64,000 nucleotides of DNA from Silene latifolia (GCF_048544455.1 NC_133529.1:59714271-59778270), one strand, 5' to 3'; shown: positions 33,492-45,821, counted from the first letter of the stretch. Made by a program: numbers and translations. The notes: generated from the letters alone by a model not told the origin.

Positions 33492-36081
33492 GAAGAAGTG
33501 GTGCCGGAAGCATGGAGAGAATTAACAAAACCCACATCATCTTGATCCCAAAAATTACCAATGCCCATTGCCAATCTATGAGTGATTTCAGGCCGATTTC
33601 GCTATGTAATGTGGTTTACAAGCTAGTGTCAAAGGTGATTGTTAATCGGTTAAAAAACATATTGGATGTCATAATTTCACCAGAACAAAGTGCCTCCATT
33701 CTGGGTTGATTAATTGCGGATAATGCTCTAATTGTCTTTGAAGTATTTCATTACATGAAATCTCATTTTAGAGGGGATAAAGGTTACATGGCCTTTAAAC
33801 TGGACATGAGTAAAGCGTATGACAGAGTTAAACGGGGTTTCCTAGAGAGGGTGATGTTACGACTAGGCTTTGCTCCGGGATGGGTGGAAAAGGTGATGCG
33901 GTGTGTTAGCACTGTGAATTCTGCGATTCTAATTAACGGAGCTCCTTCGAGTTTTTTTAAGCCTATGCGTGGACTTAGGCAGGGTGATCCACTATCACCC
34001 TACCTTTTTTATTATGTGTGCGGAAGTTTTTGCTAGTCTGCTGACGCGGGAAATCGGAAGGAAGTCACTTGAAGGAGTTCGTATTTGCAGGGGAGCACCT
34101 CGTGCCTCACATCTTTTTTTTGCTGACGATTCAAGAAAGAATGCGGAGACTATTCAAGGCGCCATTGCTAGCTATGAGCAAGCGTCGGGCCAACGTATAA
34201 ATATTGGAAAATCTGAGCTTTACTTCAGCCCTAGTACTGGCACCATCCAACGTGACCAAGTGGAAGGCATTCAAGGGGCTAAAGTAGTTGATAAACCGAG
34301 TAAATATCTTGGTGTGCCAGTTATGATCGGGAAGAGCAGAAATAGTGCCTTTGCTTCGTTAAAAGAGCGAGTTTGGAAGAAAATCAAAGGGTGGAAGGAA
34401 AAGTACTTGTCTTATGCAGGTAGAGAAATCTTATTAAAGGCGGTTGCCCAATCGATTCCTACCTACCATATGGGCTTGTTTGAACTTCCAGCTACACTTT
34501 GCAACGTTCTTAATAGTTCTATGGCTCGATTCTGGTGGGGGCACAATGAAGAGAGGAGATGGATTTTTTGGGTGGCTTGGAAGAAGTTATGTAAAAGTAA
34601 GGGTGAGGGTGGTCTCGGATTTCGGCACCTTGAAGCGTTTAATCTGGCCATGCCAGCAAAACAAATGTGGCGACTATTTAAGTGTCCTAATTCGTTGGTT
34701 AGATGTATTATGAAAGCTCGGTATTATCCGAATTCCAATCCTCTTGAGGCTATGCTTGGTCATCATCCGTCTTACACTTGGAGAAGCATTATGGAAGCAC
34801 TATGGGTCCTTAAAGAAGGATGCAGATGGTTAATAAGGAATGGCCAGGAGGTTTGATTTTGGCGCGATAAATGGACCTTGAAGGTACCTTCATTTCAGAT
34901 TTGGTCTCCATGTGGTGGGAATGGGGAGGAGATGGTTGCTGCTTTCATAATCGGAGATGAGTAGGATACCAATAAATTAGCCAATTGTGTGAATGAGACA
35001 GAGGCTAAAGATATCGCTAACATCCCTATTTGCCCCAACATTGGAGAGGACGAGCTTGTTTGGCACTATGCTAAGGATAGGCTATATTCAGTTAAGACGG
35101 GTTATGCTTTTATCCGATGGGCTAAAGATCAGTTTGTGGCGTCTTGTAGCGGTGGCTCTAAGGAATCTATGTGGCATGATATTTGGCAGGTTGAGGCCCC
35201 TCCGAAGGTTCGTGCTTTTCTTTTCTTTGGCGCGCTTGCTGCAAAGCTCTCATGACAGGAACAAATTTACATCGGCACGTTAAGGAAATCGACCCGACTT
35301 GTTGTTGTTGTCAGGTCATGGTTGAGACGGACTCTCATGCGTTGTTACACCGCACGTATGCTAGAAATGTTTGGGCCGAGTTTGGAATGGATGTGGAGGA
35401 GGAGTTGGACGATGTTCACGACATGATGGAGTGGTTTCGGAGGTGTAAAGAGATGAAGGAGCCTGAGGTGGTGGGGAGTAGGGTGATGCTTCTCTGGGCT
35501 ATTTGGAATGAGCGAAATACAGTATTCCATGGAGGGGAGCGGAATGTACCAAGGTCCGTCGTTGAAGGGGCTGCCAGGTATCATGGGCATTACATTAACG
35601 CTGTGTAGGACACCATCCCGAAGAGTGGAGTCGCAGAAGTAGCTCAGGCAGATAAATGGGTAGCTCCACCGATGGGAGTTGTAAAATTAATGTTGATGCA
35701 GCTCTGTTCGAGGGGATTGGGAGTGGTATAGGGGTGGTGATTCGGATTAAATATGGCACTACAAATGGGTATGCGAAAGGTAATGCTCGAAACGGATTGC
35801 TTACATCTATTTCATACGTTGAGAGATCGGAGCAAGCTACTTAGGAAATGTGGTCACAAAAATTTTAGAAACTAGCTCGTTGTTTGAGTCGTGTTCATTT
35901 CATTTTGTGAAGAGAGGAGGTAATGAGGCGGCTCATGGAATGGCCCATTACCTACCAATAGATTTTTCTTTTCAACTCGGATTTGGGTGGACATGGTGCC
36001 CCGATGCAATAGCTGATGCAGTTGCTTCCGACTTTATATCGGAGTTCGTTTAATAAAAGCTCCTTTTCCCTCTAAAAAAAA
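33492..36081 (+). mobile_element. 5'-truncated LINE with target site duplications
   Basis: The insertion ends in an A tract and is flanked by 17-bp repeats with one mismatch (33475-33491 and 36082-36098; AAAATTGTCAGACGTGT against AAAATTGTCAAACGTGT). This is the signature of target-primed reverse transcription. The endonuclease and the first part of the RT are absent. Confidence 0.9.
33512..36053 (+). pseudogene. LINE RT, zf-RVT and RNase H, degenerate
   Basis: Segments in changing frames show RT motifs ([34 protein letters not shown] and F-F-A-D-D-S), followed by the thumb region. A zf-RVT-like zinc region (V-R-A-F-L-F-F, C-C-C-C-Q, T-D-S-H-A-L-L-H) and an RNase H-like end (C-K-I-N-V-D-A-A, K-R-G-G-N-E-A-A-H) come next. 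Sequence after FADD appears deleted. Stops lie near 33707, 34855, 35255, 35606 and 35842. Confidence 0.88.
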
Positions 36082-36098
36082 AAAATTGTCAAACGTGT

Positions 36099-37178
36099 AC
36101 TACGATATAGATAAGTAAAATATGTACTGCGAAAATAAACCGCCAAAATTTAATACGCTTACGTATATTTGACGCCATTGTAGTACTTGAAAGTAAATTA
36201 ATGAATTATGCATCCTCTCACCTTCATGTGTCCTTCCTGTATATTTTTCTTCTCTTCAACTTGTAAATAAATTTATCAATACGTCCACAATGGTATGAGC
36301 TCCTCACCATCAATTTAATACTCAATCAATTTCCAGCTTCCCTTCTCTTTACTTTCCATTGCCAAATCCAAAGAAGCTATATACCTTAACAATGGAGCTA
36401 CTCCTATGTAAGGAGTGATCAAAACAGTTGTGGCAGGGTAGACGACACAAGGAACATGTTCGCATGACAAGCACACTAAAGTGCAAGACACCATAAGAAT
36501 GAGCAGAAAGGGAGGTAAAAGCTTGTGATTAAACATTATAACTCCGGTAAACGCTCATAACATCTCTATATTCCAGTAAATGCTCTCGGAATCATACTTA
36601 AGAAAGACGGGCATGGATAACAGATCAAGTATTGGGTTATCATCAAAGATACAGAGTGAATACATGAGAGTAAATCATATGGTAAAATAGGGAAAACTTT
36701 ATCCAGTTCAACTGGCAAAATTTAAGAGACTACGCAAAGTCACAGCTTGCTATCTTATCCAATGTGTGATCAAAATAAAGAAATTGAGCATCTCTAATTA
36801 TAGAGTTTATACATGACAATTTGCTCGCATGGGCTTGAGTTCCGACTGGATAATACTGCTTCTCGGATTAGCAAAGATATTCCCATACTCACCTGGGTAC
36901 CGACAGACCAAGCTCTAGAGCAGACAAAAAATAAATTTGAATCAGCAGATGGTATAAGATCAACAGTTTACGAATGTTTAAAATGTTACTGTTGGAGTAT
37001 AACATTCAGAAACCTATTGTGTAAACATCAAATCGCATTTAGAATGTTTACAAGCGTTCTCCGAAAGAATGTACACAATCAAACACGACATCCTTTTCAA
37101 ACCCATTAAGTCAATGATTTGAAACCATTATGCCTAAGGAACATGAAGCACTGGTGGGTTGAGCAAATCTCCAACCGC
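36099..37178. other. 3' side of the NFD6/NOXY2-type gene
   Basis: No certain gene. A 73-residue minus frame (36536-36315) has a hydrophobic start and several cysteines but no recognised family. The region may include 3' UTR of the minus-strand gene to the right. Confidence 0.35.
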
Positions 37179-39722
37179 TCACGTACCGTCAATCTCATCT
37201 GGGAAAAGAAGCAGGAATGTCACCATGATGTCCTCATTAAACTAACATTCAAAGACTTACTTTCAAGAGAATACTTCAACTAAAGAATGCATCTCCGGGA
37301 ACTCATAAGGAGCGGCAAAGGGGCACACTGACTTCATTAAAGACAACTTTTTGACATGAAACGAGACACAAGGCTATTATAACACAAAAGGGTAGGGGAT
37401 TCGAATTTCCGACCTATAATAGTCTACAGGCTCTCAGTCTAGCCTTTTAAGGCATTGGGGAAGTGAAATCCAACACCTCCGGGGTGAAAAGAGGATCGGA
37501 CAGTCAAGAGTCAAGACACTCCGCATTAGCTGACCAATAACAGTCTTAACAAAACATCCAATTTCCTAAAGGAAGTCAATCATATATAAATATATAATCA
37601 ATGTACTTATTTTCAATAGATAGAAGAGTATGTGTTCAATCACAAAACAAAGGGAATGTTCTCCTATAAAAAATGACCGTTTCTGCTCCTTGAGATAATT
37701 CTTGAAGTTCAAAGTTATACTAGAGATTGAAAAGGTAAACACTAAGCACATCAGACACAAAATCAAAAGCACAGTGTCTTTAAACACAATACACAGCCTA
37801 AGATATCCACCACCAGCTGGTAACACATAATGGGAGCACTGCTCAGTTGAACGACCTCCAGACCTTTCACGAATCATCAAATTTATCTGGGAAAATCAAC
37901 AGGTATGCCATCATAATGTCATCGTTGGACTAAAAATCAGTTATTTACACTGAAGACAATATTTTTAAGTAAAACATGTTTCTCCATGTGTTGACAAAGG
38001 CAATTATTTATGATACGTATATATGTTATTGTAAGTTAGGTATGTGGCAGAGTTACCTATACGTTATTAAATAAGCCACAGTCAACACGCGATACACTCT
38101 TCGACACATAATTATTTTAGATCAGTTGAAAACACAAACCCTGGTATTCACTCTTCTGACATGACTATTTTCTGAGATTTTAGAAACATGACAAACTCTG
38201 GAATTCACTCCTATGGGCATTACCCCAAATCAGTTGAAAACACAAAGCCATATTAGGCACTACAATTAAAAGCACACACAATGGCACAAGTATCAAGTCA
38301 ACAAATTCCTTATAAGCAAACAAACAATAACTTATTGTCTAATAATATGCATTTGGCATAATTCCAGAAACAGGATCGAGTTGCTGAACAACTACTGAAC
38401 AAATAAAGTAAAAGCCTAAGTCCACTGCTTAAAGTTATGAGGAGAAAAGGCCTTGGCAAGAGTATCACATTCAGCTCAGGAAAACATTAATCCAAGATTG
38501 AGTATCTGAAATTCTGACCACATGGAAGTCATGGAGAAAAAGTAATGAATCATGCTTACAGACTAGCAAAATTAATCAGTAGGTCTTTCCAACAACTAAA
38601 CGAGTGAATCCTTCGATTACATGATAGAATGTATATTTCCTATAAAATGACAAACTTTTCGCCAGACGCAGAGGGTTCATGATTCGCGGGTCCCAGTTTA
38701 TTCTTTCAAGCAAATTGATATTATGTGCCTGCAGGAACCAAATACTCTAGTCAGCTTAATGTTCCACGCCAGACACACAAACATTCACCCACCCTTCAAA
38801 TGTATACTGTTATTTCCTCTCCCGATACAAAAGGGGAACAAAAGACCTGAAGCCCAACGAATTCCCAAAACCACACCAAACTTCATATCCGGAAGATGAT
38901 TCTAAGCCTAACCACGCGTTTGACCTACCCCCTTCTCCCCCAACAAAAAATAGCCTAAGTCAGAACACATTAAATTTAAACATATCAAATTTAACCACAT
39001 AAACAGTAACAGTCTACCTATAATCTCTAAAATAGGCAATATGGATTATTTAACAATAACTCGATTTCACAACAATCATAAATGCATAAAATAAAGACCA
39101 ATAAACGAAAAAGAAAAAATTCACTCACGTAAAAGAAAGCGAAAACAGAAAACATTAGAGATCGGGAGAGGTACGGCAGAGTGTACCCTGAGAAAGAGCT
39201 CTGCAACTCCTTGAAGTAGTGCTCAGGCATGACATCAACCTCGCCGTCGCCACAGCGTTATGCAGCGGCATCATCGACGCCACGCCTCCCAGCTCCCTCG
39301 GTATCCTAACCAATCCAATTTTCAATTTCAATAATTAATTGGATATCGAAACAATCAATACAAGTTCTTATTTAAGACGGTTGTACTCTATCAGTCACAA
39401 TCATTTGCTTACCTTTTATATTCTTTGTGAGCGGTATTTTAATCAAAGTTAAACAAATGATCGAGACGGTCTTAAGGGAGACTTACTAGCAAAACTAATA
39501 CTTCATTCTATTAATTTAATTTGATTTGATTGTATACGTTTTTCAAAATACGACCAAGAAAATGTCAACCAATTGTGACGAAAAGAGATACCTGGAGAAA
39601 GTGAATCTAGGGAGGGGAGATGCAGATGATTTAGCTGAGGAAGCAGCAGATTGTTTAGCGAAAGAGGATCTGATGGATGATAATGATGCTCTGTTGATGA
39701 ATCTACCGCATTTCGACGCCAT
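37179..39722 (-). CDS. Small mitochondrial protein, NFD6/NOXY2 family, alternatively spliced
   Basis: Exon 1 (39722-39592) encodes M-A-S-K-C-G-R-F-I-N-R and a serine/arginine-rich presequence. Exon 2 (39305-39155) continues in frame with R-I-P-R-E-L-G-G-V, S-M-M-P-L-H-N-A-V-A-T-A-R-L and the ending A-L-S-Q-G-T-L-C-R-T-S-P-D-L, 93 residues in all. This is the layout I recall for the NUCLEAR FUSION DEFECTIVE 6 / NONRESPONDING TO OXYLIPINS 2 family of mitochondrial proteins. A GT at 39186-39185 inside exon 2 can splice to an exon at 37886 (L-S-Q-D-K-F-D-D-S, stop 37869-37867) or one at 37198 (L-S-Q-D-E-I-D-G-T, stop 37181-37179). Both acceptors follow TTTTCCCAG or similar and keep the frame. No lesion is visible. 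The molecular function of the family is unclear. A Mutator element ends 167 bp before the ATG. Confidence 0.8.
37199..39154 (-). other. Introns and alternative 3' exons of the NFD6/NOXY2-type gene
   Basis: This roughly 2-kb stretch has no ORF of note. It holds the two related acceptor-exon blocks near 37140-37240 and 37830-37920, whose flanking sequences also resemble each other (exonic sequence followed by C-T-G-A-style UTR), so the exon was probably duplicated. A second donor-like ACGTGAGT lies just after the exon 2 stop, near 39130. Confidence 0.55.
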
Positions 39723-40142
39723 TGATGATGAAGATGATGATTGTAGATCTTTGAGATTTCGAGGGTTGAATTTTTGTGGGGAGAGAGAGAGAGGGGGGGA
39801 ATTGGAAATCTAGGGTCTAGGGTTTTAGATCTGTTTACATGTTCGATCCACTTCAAGTTTGGGTCTTGGTATTGACTTTAGATGCTAAGGGTAAGACTAA
39901 GATTATTGGTAAGACTCACCAAAGTTATAAGACTTTGGCACATCAGTTTTTCATTAACTTTTATTATTATTTCCAGTAACTATCGACAACGTTATTTTAA
40001 AAAAAAAAAAAAGACGATAATTACCCTTGCATTCACACACGCTACTTTCTCTCTCTATAAAATTTCTTCTCAAATTGTAGTAAAAATCAACTAAATTAAA
40101 AAAAAAAAATACCAACAACAACAATTAACAAGATTAATTAAC

Positions 40143-41032
40143 ATGACGGATCTCGAATCACCGGTACGTAAACAACTTAATCGCTTCATTATTTTGTTAA
40201 TTTTTAATTTTTTTGCGCATCGTTAAATCTATTCGATAGTTGATTTACGTTACGTATTGACTTAGTAGTAGCAAACATTGCGATTTTCTGCGTAAATCTG
40301 AAATTTGTGCACCCAAGGTCCAGCCATAAACCAAACGTTGAGACCCAACGTTCAGCCATGGACCAAACGTTGAGATCCAACATTTGTCATGGTCCAAGCG
40401 TGGGAATCTAACGTTGGCCATGGTCCAAACGTGGAAATATAACGTTGACAAGATCCAAACGTTGGATTTGGCCGTTTCCCATGATCCAAACATGGGAATC
40501 TAACGTTTGGCCATGGTTAAACGTTGGGTTTCCCTGTTTGGCCATGGTTGAACGTTGAGACACAGTGTTTGGCCATGGTCAAACGTTGGGACACAATGTT
40601 TGGCCATGGTCGATTGTTGAGTCTCGTGGTTTAGCCATGGATTACTCGTTTTATCTTGTTTTGCTTTCGTTTTTAGGTTATGTATCGTTTTTATTGTTTA
40701 ACTACAGTCCGTATTGCTTGGAACATGTTTTGTGGGAGAGTTTTGGCGAGAATTCAATTGATTACAACCCGTTATCCGTGACTACTTTAGATTTTGAAAC
40801 TCGTGATGATGCTTTCAATTGGGCTAATAATGTTGTGTTCGAGAATGGGTTTGCTTTGGTTAAAGCAAATAATGGAGCAAAAAACAGAAAAGAAAACGGG
40901 TTGTTGGCAAGTTACTTTTGATGTAAAAGACATGGGTTACCCCCGTCAACGGATGATCCCGAAAAGCCGAGGTCGCAGAAGTGTTCATGCAAAATTTTGT
41001 GGCTAAAAATGATCAAGTGATGACACTTTGGA
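40143..41032 (+). pseudogene. MULE/FAR1-type transposase, N-terminal part
   Basis: A possible first exon M-T-D-L-E-S-P (40143-40163) ends at a GTACGT donor, and a TATA box (CTATAAAATT) lies near 40057. After the repeat array the frame shows F-E-T-R-D-D-A-F-N-W-A-N-N-V-V, the FAR1-like start of plant MULE transposases, and C-S-C-K-I-L-W-L-K-M zinc-finger-like residues in a shifted frame. The exon phases do not agree, so the splicing is uncertain. The gene is interrupted at T-L-W by the solo LTR at 41033. Confidence 0.65.
40310..40640. repeat. Left AACGTT/CCATGG array of the MULE
   Basis: About ten imperfect units of 31-45 bp alternate the palindromes CCATGG and AACGTT, typically CCATGGTCAAACGTTGG then (A)ATGTTTGG. 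Each unit can fold as an AACGTT..AACGTT stem. The same motif array recurs near the other end at 56680-56960. Confidence 0.85.
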
Positions 41033-41147
41033 TGTAACACCCCCATACTCCAAGTGCCTTACCAGGACCACTTAAGGCATAGAAGTACTACTATCTCGGT
41101 TGCTCGAGGCAATGTATATCAAATAGACAATAACGAAACGTACTTTA

Positions 41148-42881
41148 TGATGTGACCATAATTAGAGCTTATTTAGTCCCCGAATTAGCCTTGTTCCCAT
41201 GCTTTTTAGTGCATATTTGGGTCATTTATTGTCTTTAGTTCTTTGTTTTGCATATTCTTTGAGGTTTTGATCCCTTCGTAGGAAAGGAGTGCAAACCTTG
41301 CATTTTCATGACAAAATGAGACTAAATTGATTGAATTCAAATGACCAAGTATCAAGGAGAGACAAGATTAGAAGGCCTTTGTACATACTATAGTAGATGG
41401 GCAATGATGAGAAAAGATCCTTGCATCCCCGAGGAAATCCCAAAGGATTTTATGAAGAAAAAGGAAGAAAAGAAGAAGAAAGCGATCGCTTGACAATCCG
41501 TGCGTCTTCCCCAGAAGACGCCCGTCTCTATCACCACAATCCGTGCATCTTCTCCCGAGACGCCCGGCAAAGCAGCTCAGAAGACGCCCGTCTTCACCCC
41601 AAGACGCCCGGCACGGACCACCGAATCCGCCCGTCCGTGCTAAAGACGCCGGTTCCAAGGCAGACCAATTTCGTTTCTTCAAGCTTCAAGAAAGATGCCC
41701 ATCCTTCCAAAAAGACCGGCGTTTCCTTAAGTAGGGACTTAATCGTCATTTAAGCCCTTAGTTAACCCTAATTCCTACACCTAATCCCCACTATAAATGC
41801 CCCATTAGTCTAATTAGAAGAGCATGTTCTTCTTAGCAATCTTTAGTGTAGTTAATATCAATCAAATCTCTCTTTAATATTGTAATCAACAATTAATCAA
41901 GTTTTAATACAAGTTTTATTTCCTTAATCTCTCTTTTGTTCATCCTTTATTTTGGGTAATTGAAGATTATTTGGGTTATTATTGGGAGATTGACAACCTT
42001 CCAATTAAGCATCAAGTACTTCTTTTATTCTTTGCTTTATTATTGGAATCATTAGTAGGTATAATTCTCTTAATCCCTCTTTAATTATTGTTAATCACTT
42101 TCATTTATTCATCATGTTTCACTTTGTTGGTATGATTGACAACCTTGCTAGCATGTTCAACATGATAATGAGTGAGTAGTTCCTTAGCTAGGGTTAATGG
42201 GTAATTAGGGGAAACCAACATGGGGAATGATTCATGCTTAAATTAATATGCTTTCATAGTTTATTTGCTTGCTTGTTGTGATCTCAACTCATGCACATGT
42301 TATGTTTGATGAAATGTGAGCCAATGAATCCTTGCATTTTTTACCCATCACCTATCTTTTCAATGAGACTTGTAAGACATAAACCAACTTGAGTCTCATT
42401 AGACCATGCATGTTGTTGAGTAGGGAAGACTAAGTCGACTTGTAGGTGTTGTATAATCTAATCGATTCGGCTCCGGGACCCAAACTTTCCTAGGATTGTA
42501 AGATATAAACCAACTCGATCCATCACAACAATAATTGCTTGCTTATAATTTGAGAACATGTTTGTATGATCAATTCCCATGAATCCCCTATGACCCCATG
42601 ACACCCTAGTGCTTTTTATCAATTGTTTACATCCCTTTTAATTCATCTTGCTTGTTTACTTTTATTGCTATTTAGTTTAGTGATCTTCTACATCAACCCC
42701 AATTATGACACCTCCTAAGACACCACTAGTTGCAATAGAAATCTCATCTCAATTCCCGTCCCTTGGGATCCGACCTTTACTTGCCTCTTTACTAATTGTA
42801 GAGTTGTTGGTGAAGTTATAAATTGTGTTTTGGTCTAGGTGCTCCTAACGACAAGTTATCGAAAAGACATAGTCTCGACCA
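41148..42881 (+). repeat. Athila-like 5' LTR with AGACGCCCGTCT cluster and promoter
   Basis: The LTR begins TGATGTGACCATAATTAG and ends AGTCTCGACCA. Several AGACGCCCGTCT-type palindromes lie at 41497-41660. A TATA box (CTATAAATGC, 41792-41798) follows about 130 bp downstream, giving the LTR promoter. Confidence 0.9.
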
Positions 42882-42885
42882 AAAA

Positions 42886-42903
42886 TGGCGCCGTTGCCGG
42901 GGA
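42886..42903 (+). other. Athila-like primer binding site (tRNA-Asp)
   Basis: TGGCGCCGTTGCCGGGGA lies four bases after the LTR. It is complementary to the 3' end of plant aspartate tRNA, the usual Athila primer. Confidence 0.92.
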
Positions 42904-43154
42904 CGGTGTTAACTTGATTTAGATTTTCTTATATTGTTATTAGTTGTGTCTTTATTTGCCTTGGGGAAGTAAAACTCCTCAAGGTTTATTCTAATTGTTT
43001 TCGAGTTATTTGATATTTTGCATGTCTAGAAGGTCACAAGGTGACTTGTTACCCTTTGATCGTGAAATTGAAAGAACTTTGACAACCAATAGAAGACTTG
43101 CTAGGAGAAATTTGAGAGGTATTGGTGAGGTTGTAGATATTCAACCAAATACTA

Positions 43155-44873
43155 TTGAGTTCACCAACCCTTTTTCAAGAGAAGGTGAGGAGAACCCAAC
43201 ACAAAATCCAACACAAAAATCAACCCACAATGCCTAAGTTTTCATCACATTCCGTACCCATCGAGGAGAACCTACCCAATGGTACTCCCACACCACAACA
43301 TCTAACCAGAAATTTTATTGCCAAATCCGCATTTATCCAATTAGACGAAAGAAGCCAATTTGGGGGGATGCCTAGTGAAGACCCTCACTCTCATATGGAG
43401 ACTTTTTGTGACTATTGTGATGCGATTTCTCAAACCGGTGTAACTCAAGACCAAATTCGATGGGTCTTATTTCCTTTTTCTCTAATTGGCACCGCGAAAC
43501 AATGGTTGAAAGGCCTTGATAAGGCTACTCTCGGAATTGATTCTTGGAAAAAGTTGGCTCTAGCTTTCTACAAAAAGTTCTATCCACTGGAAAAGACTAA
43601 CATGTTAAGAGCTCAAATCACGGGTTTTAAGCAAAGGGATGAAGAATTTTTGTATAAAGCTTGGGAACGATTTAAGGAAATTTGTCGCTCATGTCCTCAC
43701 CATGGACTTAGCGAGTGGTTTTTGGTGCAACAATTTTGGAACGGTCTATATGAAGATTCAAGGAACATTCTCAACATGAGATCAAATGGAATGTTCACCG
43801 AAGTTGATGACAATCAAACTTGGAACAAAATTGAGGAAATGGCGGTCCATAACTCACAATATAGTAGACCTCGCAAGGCTACTAGAGGAGGAAAGCATGA
43901 AGTGGACTCCATTACTCAATTGGGTGCTCAACTTAGTGCTCACATTGATACCATCAATTTGAAGTTTAAAAAAGCTATGGCTAAACTTGAAGAAGCCTCA
44001 AAATCACCAAAGCATCATGTTAATGCCATGACGGCAACTTCATCAATCCCAAGTGGGATATGTGAGAATTGTGGAACTTTGGGACATGACCAAAGCGAAT
44101 GTAGGGGAACAAATGAACAAGTGAATGCTTTCCAAGCATACAATAGTGGTACCCCTTATTCAAACTATTACAATGAAAACACCAAATTCCATCCAAATCT
44201 CTCATACAAAAGCCAAAATGTTCAAAACCCTCAAACAACATACACCCCACCTCCCATGAGAAACCAAAATCAAAGACCCTTTTACAACCAAAACCAAGGT
44301 TACCAAATTCAACCTCCATATAATCAACAAAATGACCAAGGTTTTGATGTTAAAAAAGCGGTCCTTCAAATGCAAAAAAATCAACAAGAGTTTTTCACTC
44401 AAATTCAAAAAGATAGTCAAGCAAAGGAAACCACCATCAACAACATCCTAGCTCACACCAAAATGTTGGAAACCCAATTGACTCAACTAGCATCTTCAAG
44501 CTCACAAAGACAAAAGGGGCAATTACCACCTCAAAGTAATCCCCCAAGACATGAAACGGTTAGTGCCATTCACTTGAGGAGTGGTACAAGGTATGAAGCA
44601 CCGAAGAAGCAAGTTGAGGATGAAGTTGTGGAAGCTAGTGATAAAAAAGAAATTGTGCAAAACTCCAAGGATGGAGAACCATCAAAAGAAGAAATTTCAA
44701 AGAAAAATGAAGACAAGGTCAAGGAGAAGGATCCCATTGTGATTAGACTTCCTTTTCCAAGTCGTCAAGCCAAGCCCAAATTTGATGACCAACTTGGAAA
44801 ATTTATGGAAATTGTAAAGAATTTGGAAGTCTCAATTCCTTTCACGGAATTAATCAATCACGTGCCTATGTGA
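43155..44873 (+). CDS. Athila-like gag
   Basis: The frame of up to 572 residues has a likely functional core from about residue 30. It contains the gag domain motifs G-T-A-K-Q-W-L-K-G-L, F-Y-K-K-F-Y-P-L and L-V-Q-Q-F-W-N-G-L-Y, a knuckle C-E-N-C-G-T-L-G-H-D-Q-S-E-C, a Q/N/P-rich linker and a charged C-terminus. An overlapping frame at 42995-43237 (M-S-R-R-S-Q-G-D-L-L-P-F) may be the true N-terminus, with a small shift at about 43200. It is open throughout and could still make capsid. Confidence 0.85.
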   Translation: MSSPTLFQEKVRRTQHKIQHKNQPTMPKFSSHSVPIEENLPNGTPTPQHLTRNFIAKSAFIQLDERSQFGGMPSEDPHSHMETFCDYCDAISQTGVTQDQIRWVLFPFSLIGTAKQWLKGLDKATLGIDSWKKLALAFYKKFYPLEKTNMLRAQITGFKQRDEEFLYKAWERFKEICRSCPHHGLSEWFLVQQFWNGLYEDSRNILNMRSNGMFTEVDDNQTWNKIEEMAVHNSQYSRPRKATRGGKHEVDSITQLGAQLSAHIDTINLKFKKAMAKLEEASKSPKHHVNAMTATSSIPSGICENCGTLGHDQSECRGTNEQVNAFQAYNSGTPYSNYYNENTKFHPNLSYKSQNVQNPQTTYTPPPMRNQNQRPFYNQNQGYQIQPPYNQQNDQGFDVKKAVLQMQKNQQEFFTQIQKDSQAKETTINNILAHTKMLETQLTQLASSSSQRQKGQLPPQSNPPRHETVSAIHLRSGTRYEAPKKQVEDEVVEASDKKEIVQNSKDGEPSKEEISKKNEDKVKEKDPIVIRLPFPSRQAKPKFDDQLGKFMEIVKNLEVSIPFTELINHVPM

Positions 44874-45821
44874 AATACATGAAAGACATCCTCACAAAGA
44901 AGAAGTCGATCCGGAAGCTTGAGACTATCGCCTTCACTAAGGTGAGTAGTGCAATACTTCAAGGGAGTTCACCTCCAAAACTCAAGGATCCGGGAAGCTT
45001 CTCAATGCCGTGTACCATTGGCGACACCACGATCAACAAAGCCTTATGTGATCTAGGGGCTAGTGTGAGTGTTATGCCGTACTCGGTGAGTAAAAGGTTG
45101 GGGATGAGAGAGCTTAAATGCACCAATATTACACTCCAAATGGCCGATAGATCGACGAAGACACCATTAGGGATATGGGAAGATGTTTCCTGTACGAATT
45201 GGGAAATTTTTCATCCCGATGGACTTTGTCATTGTTGACATGGAAGAAGATTCCAACATTCCAATCATTCTAAGAAGACCTTTCTTATACACCGCAGGTG
45301 CGGTGATTGATGTGAAGCATGGAGAGCTCACTCTAGAAGTGGGAGATGAGAGCATAACCTTCAATCTTGACAAGACCATGAGAGCTCCCCGTTTACATGA
45401 ACCATGTTTCATGGTTGATCATAATAGCCGGAAGGATGATAGGAAGAAGTCGGAATTTCAATGGAAGAAGAAAATTGAAGATGCTCCATTCAAAGAGCAA
45501 GTGAATTGTAACAAAGAGAGCTTGAAAAGCTCACCAAAGTCAAGCAATGAAGAGGATGGCCTCATTGGCCAAAACAAGAAAATGGGAGAGTTGTCTCTAT
45601 CAACTCAAGAGATCTTTAGTGATCAAGTAGATGAAGTTTGTGGTCTTTGGGACGATGAGTTTGAAGGGATTTTCAATCCCTATATTGGTAATGCTATCGA
45701 TCAAGACCGACAACAAGGGCAAAGATCTATTGAAGATCTTTATCATGACAATGAACAAGCTTTTGATTACTTCTTCAAGGTGTTGAGCAACATTAACAAC
45801 ACCTTGGACATGCCCCCATGA
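44870..45821 (+). pseudogene. Athila-like protease region
   Basis: The first frame (44870-45238) overlaps the gag stop by four bases and contains C-D-L-G-A-S-V-S-V-M-P, the aspartic protease active site of Athila. A frameshift near 45190 moves to the second frame (45183-45821) with F-V-I-V-D-M-E-E-D and I-I-L-R-R-P-F-L, the second protease block. It ends with L-D-M-P-P and TGA, where the RT should begin. Confidence 0.8.

Noticed and set aside
36315-36536. 73-residue minus ORF with a hydrophobic N-terminus and cysteines
   Set aside because: It could be a small secreted protein, but there is no recognised family, cysteine pattern or promoter, so it is not called.
39027-39230. 67-residue minus ORF starting M-P-E-H-Y-F
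   Set aside because: It is an out-of-frame reading of exon 2 of the NFD6/NOXY2-type gene, whose in-frame product is family-like.
39526-39813. Acidic 95-residue plus-strand ORF
   Set aside because: It is the antisense of exon 1 and the 5' UTR of the NFD6/NOXY2-type gene.
41397-41753. Overlapping ORFs repeated at 50610-51028
   Set aside because: They are translations of the AGACGCCCGTCT cluster in both Athila-like LTRs.
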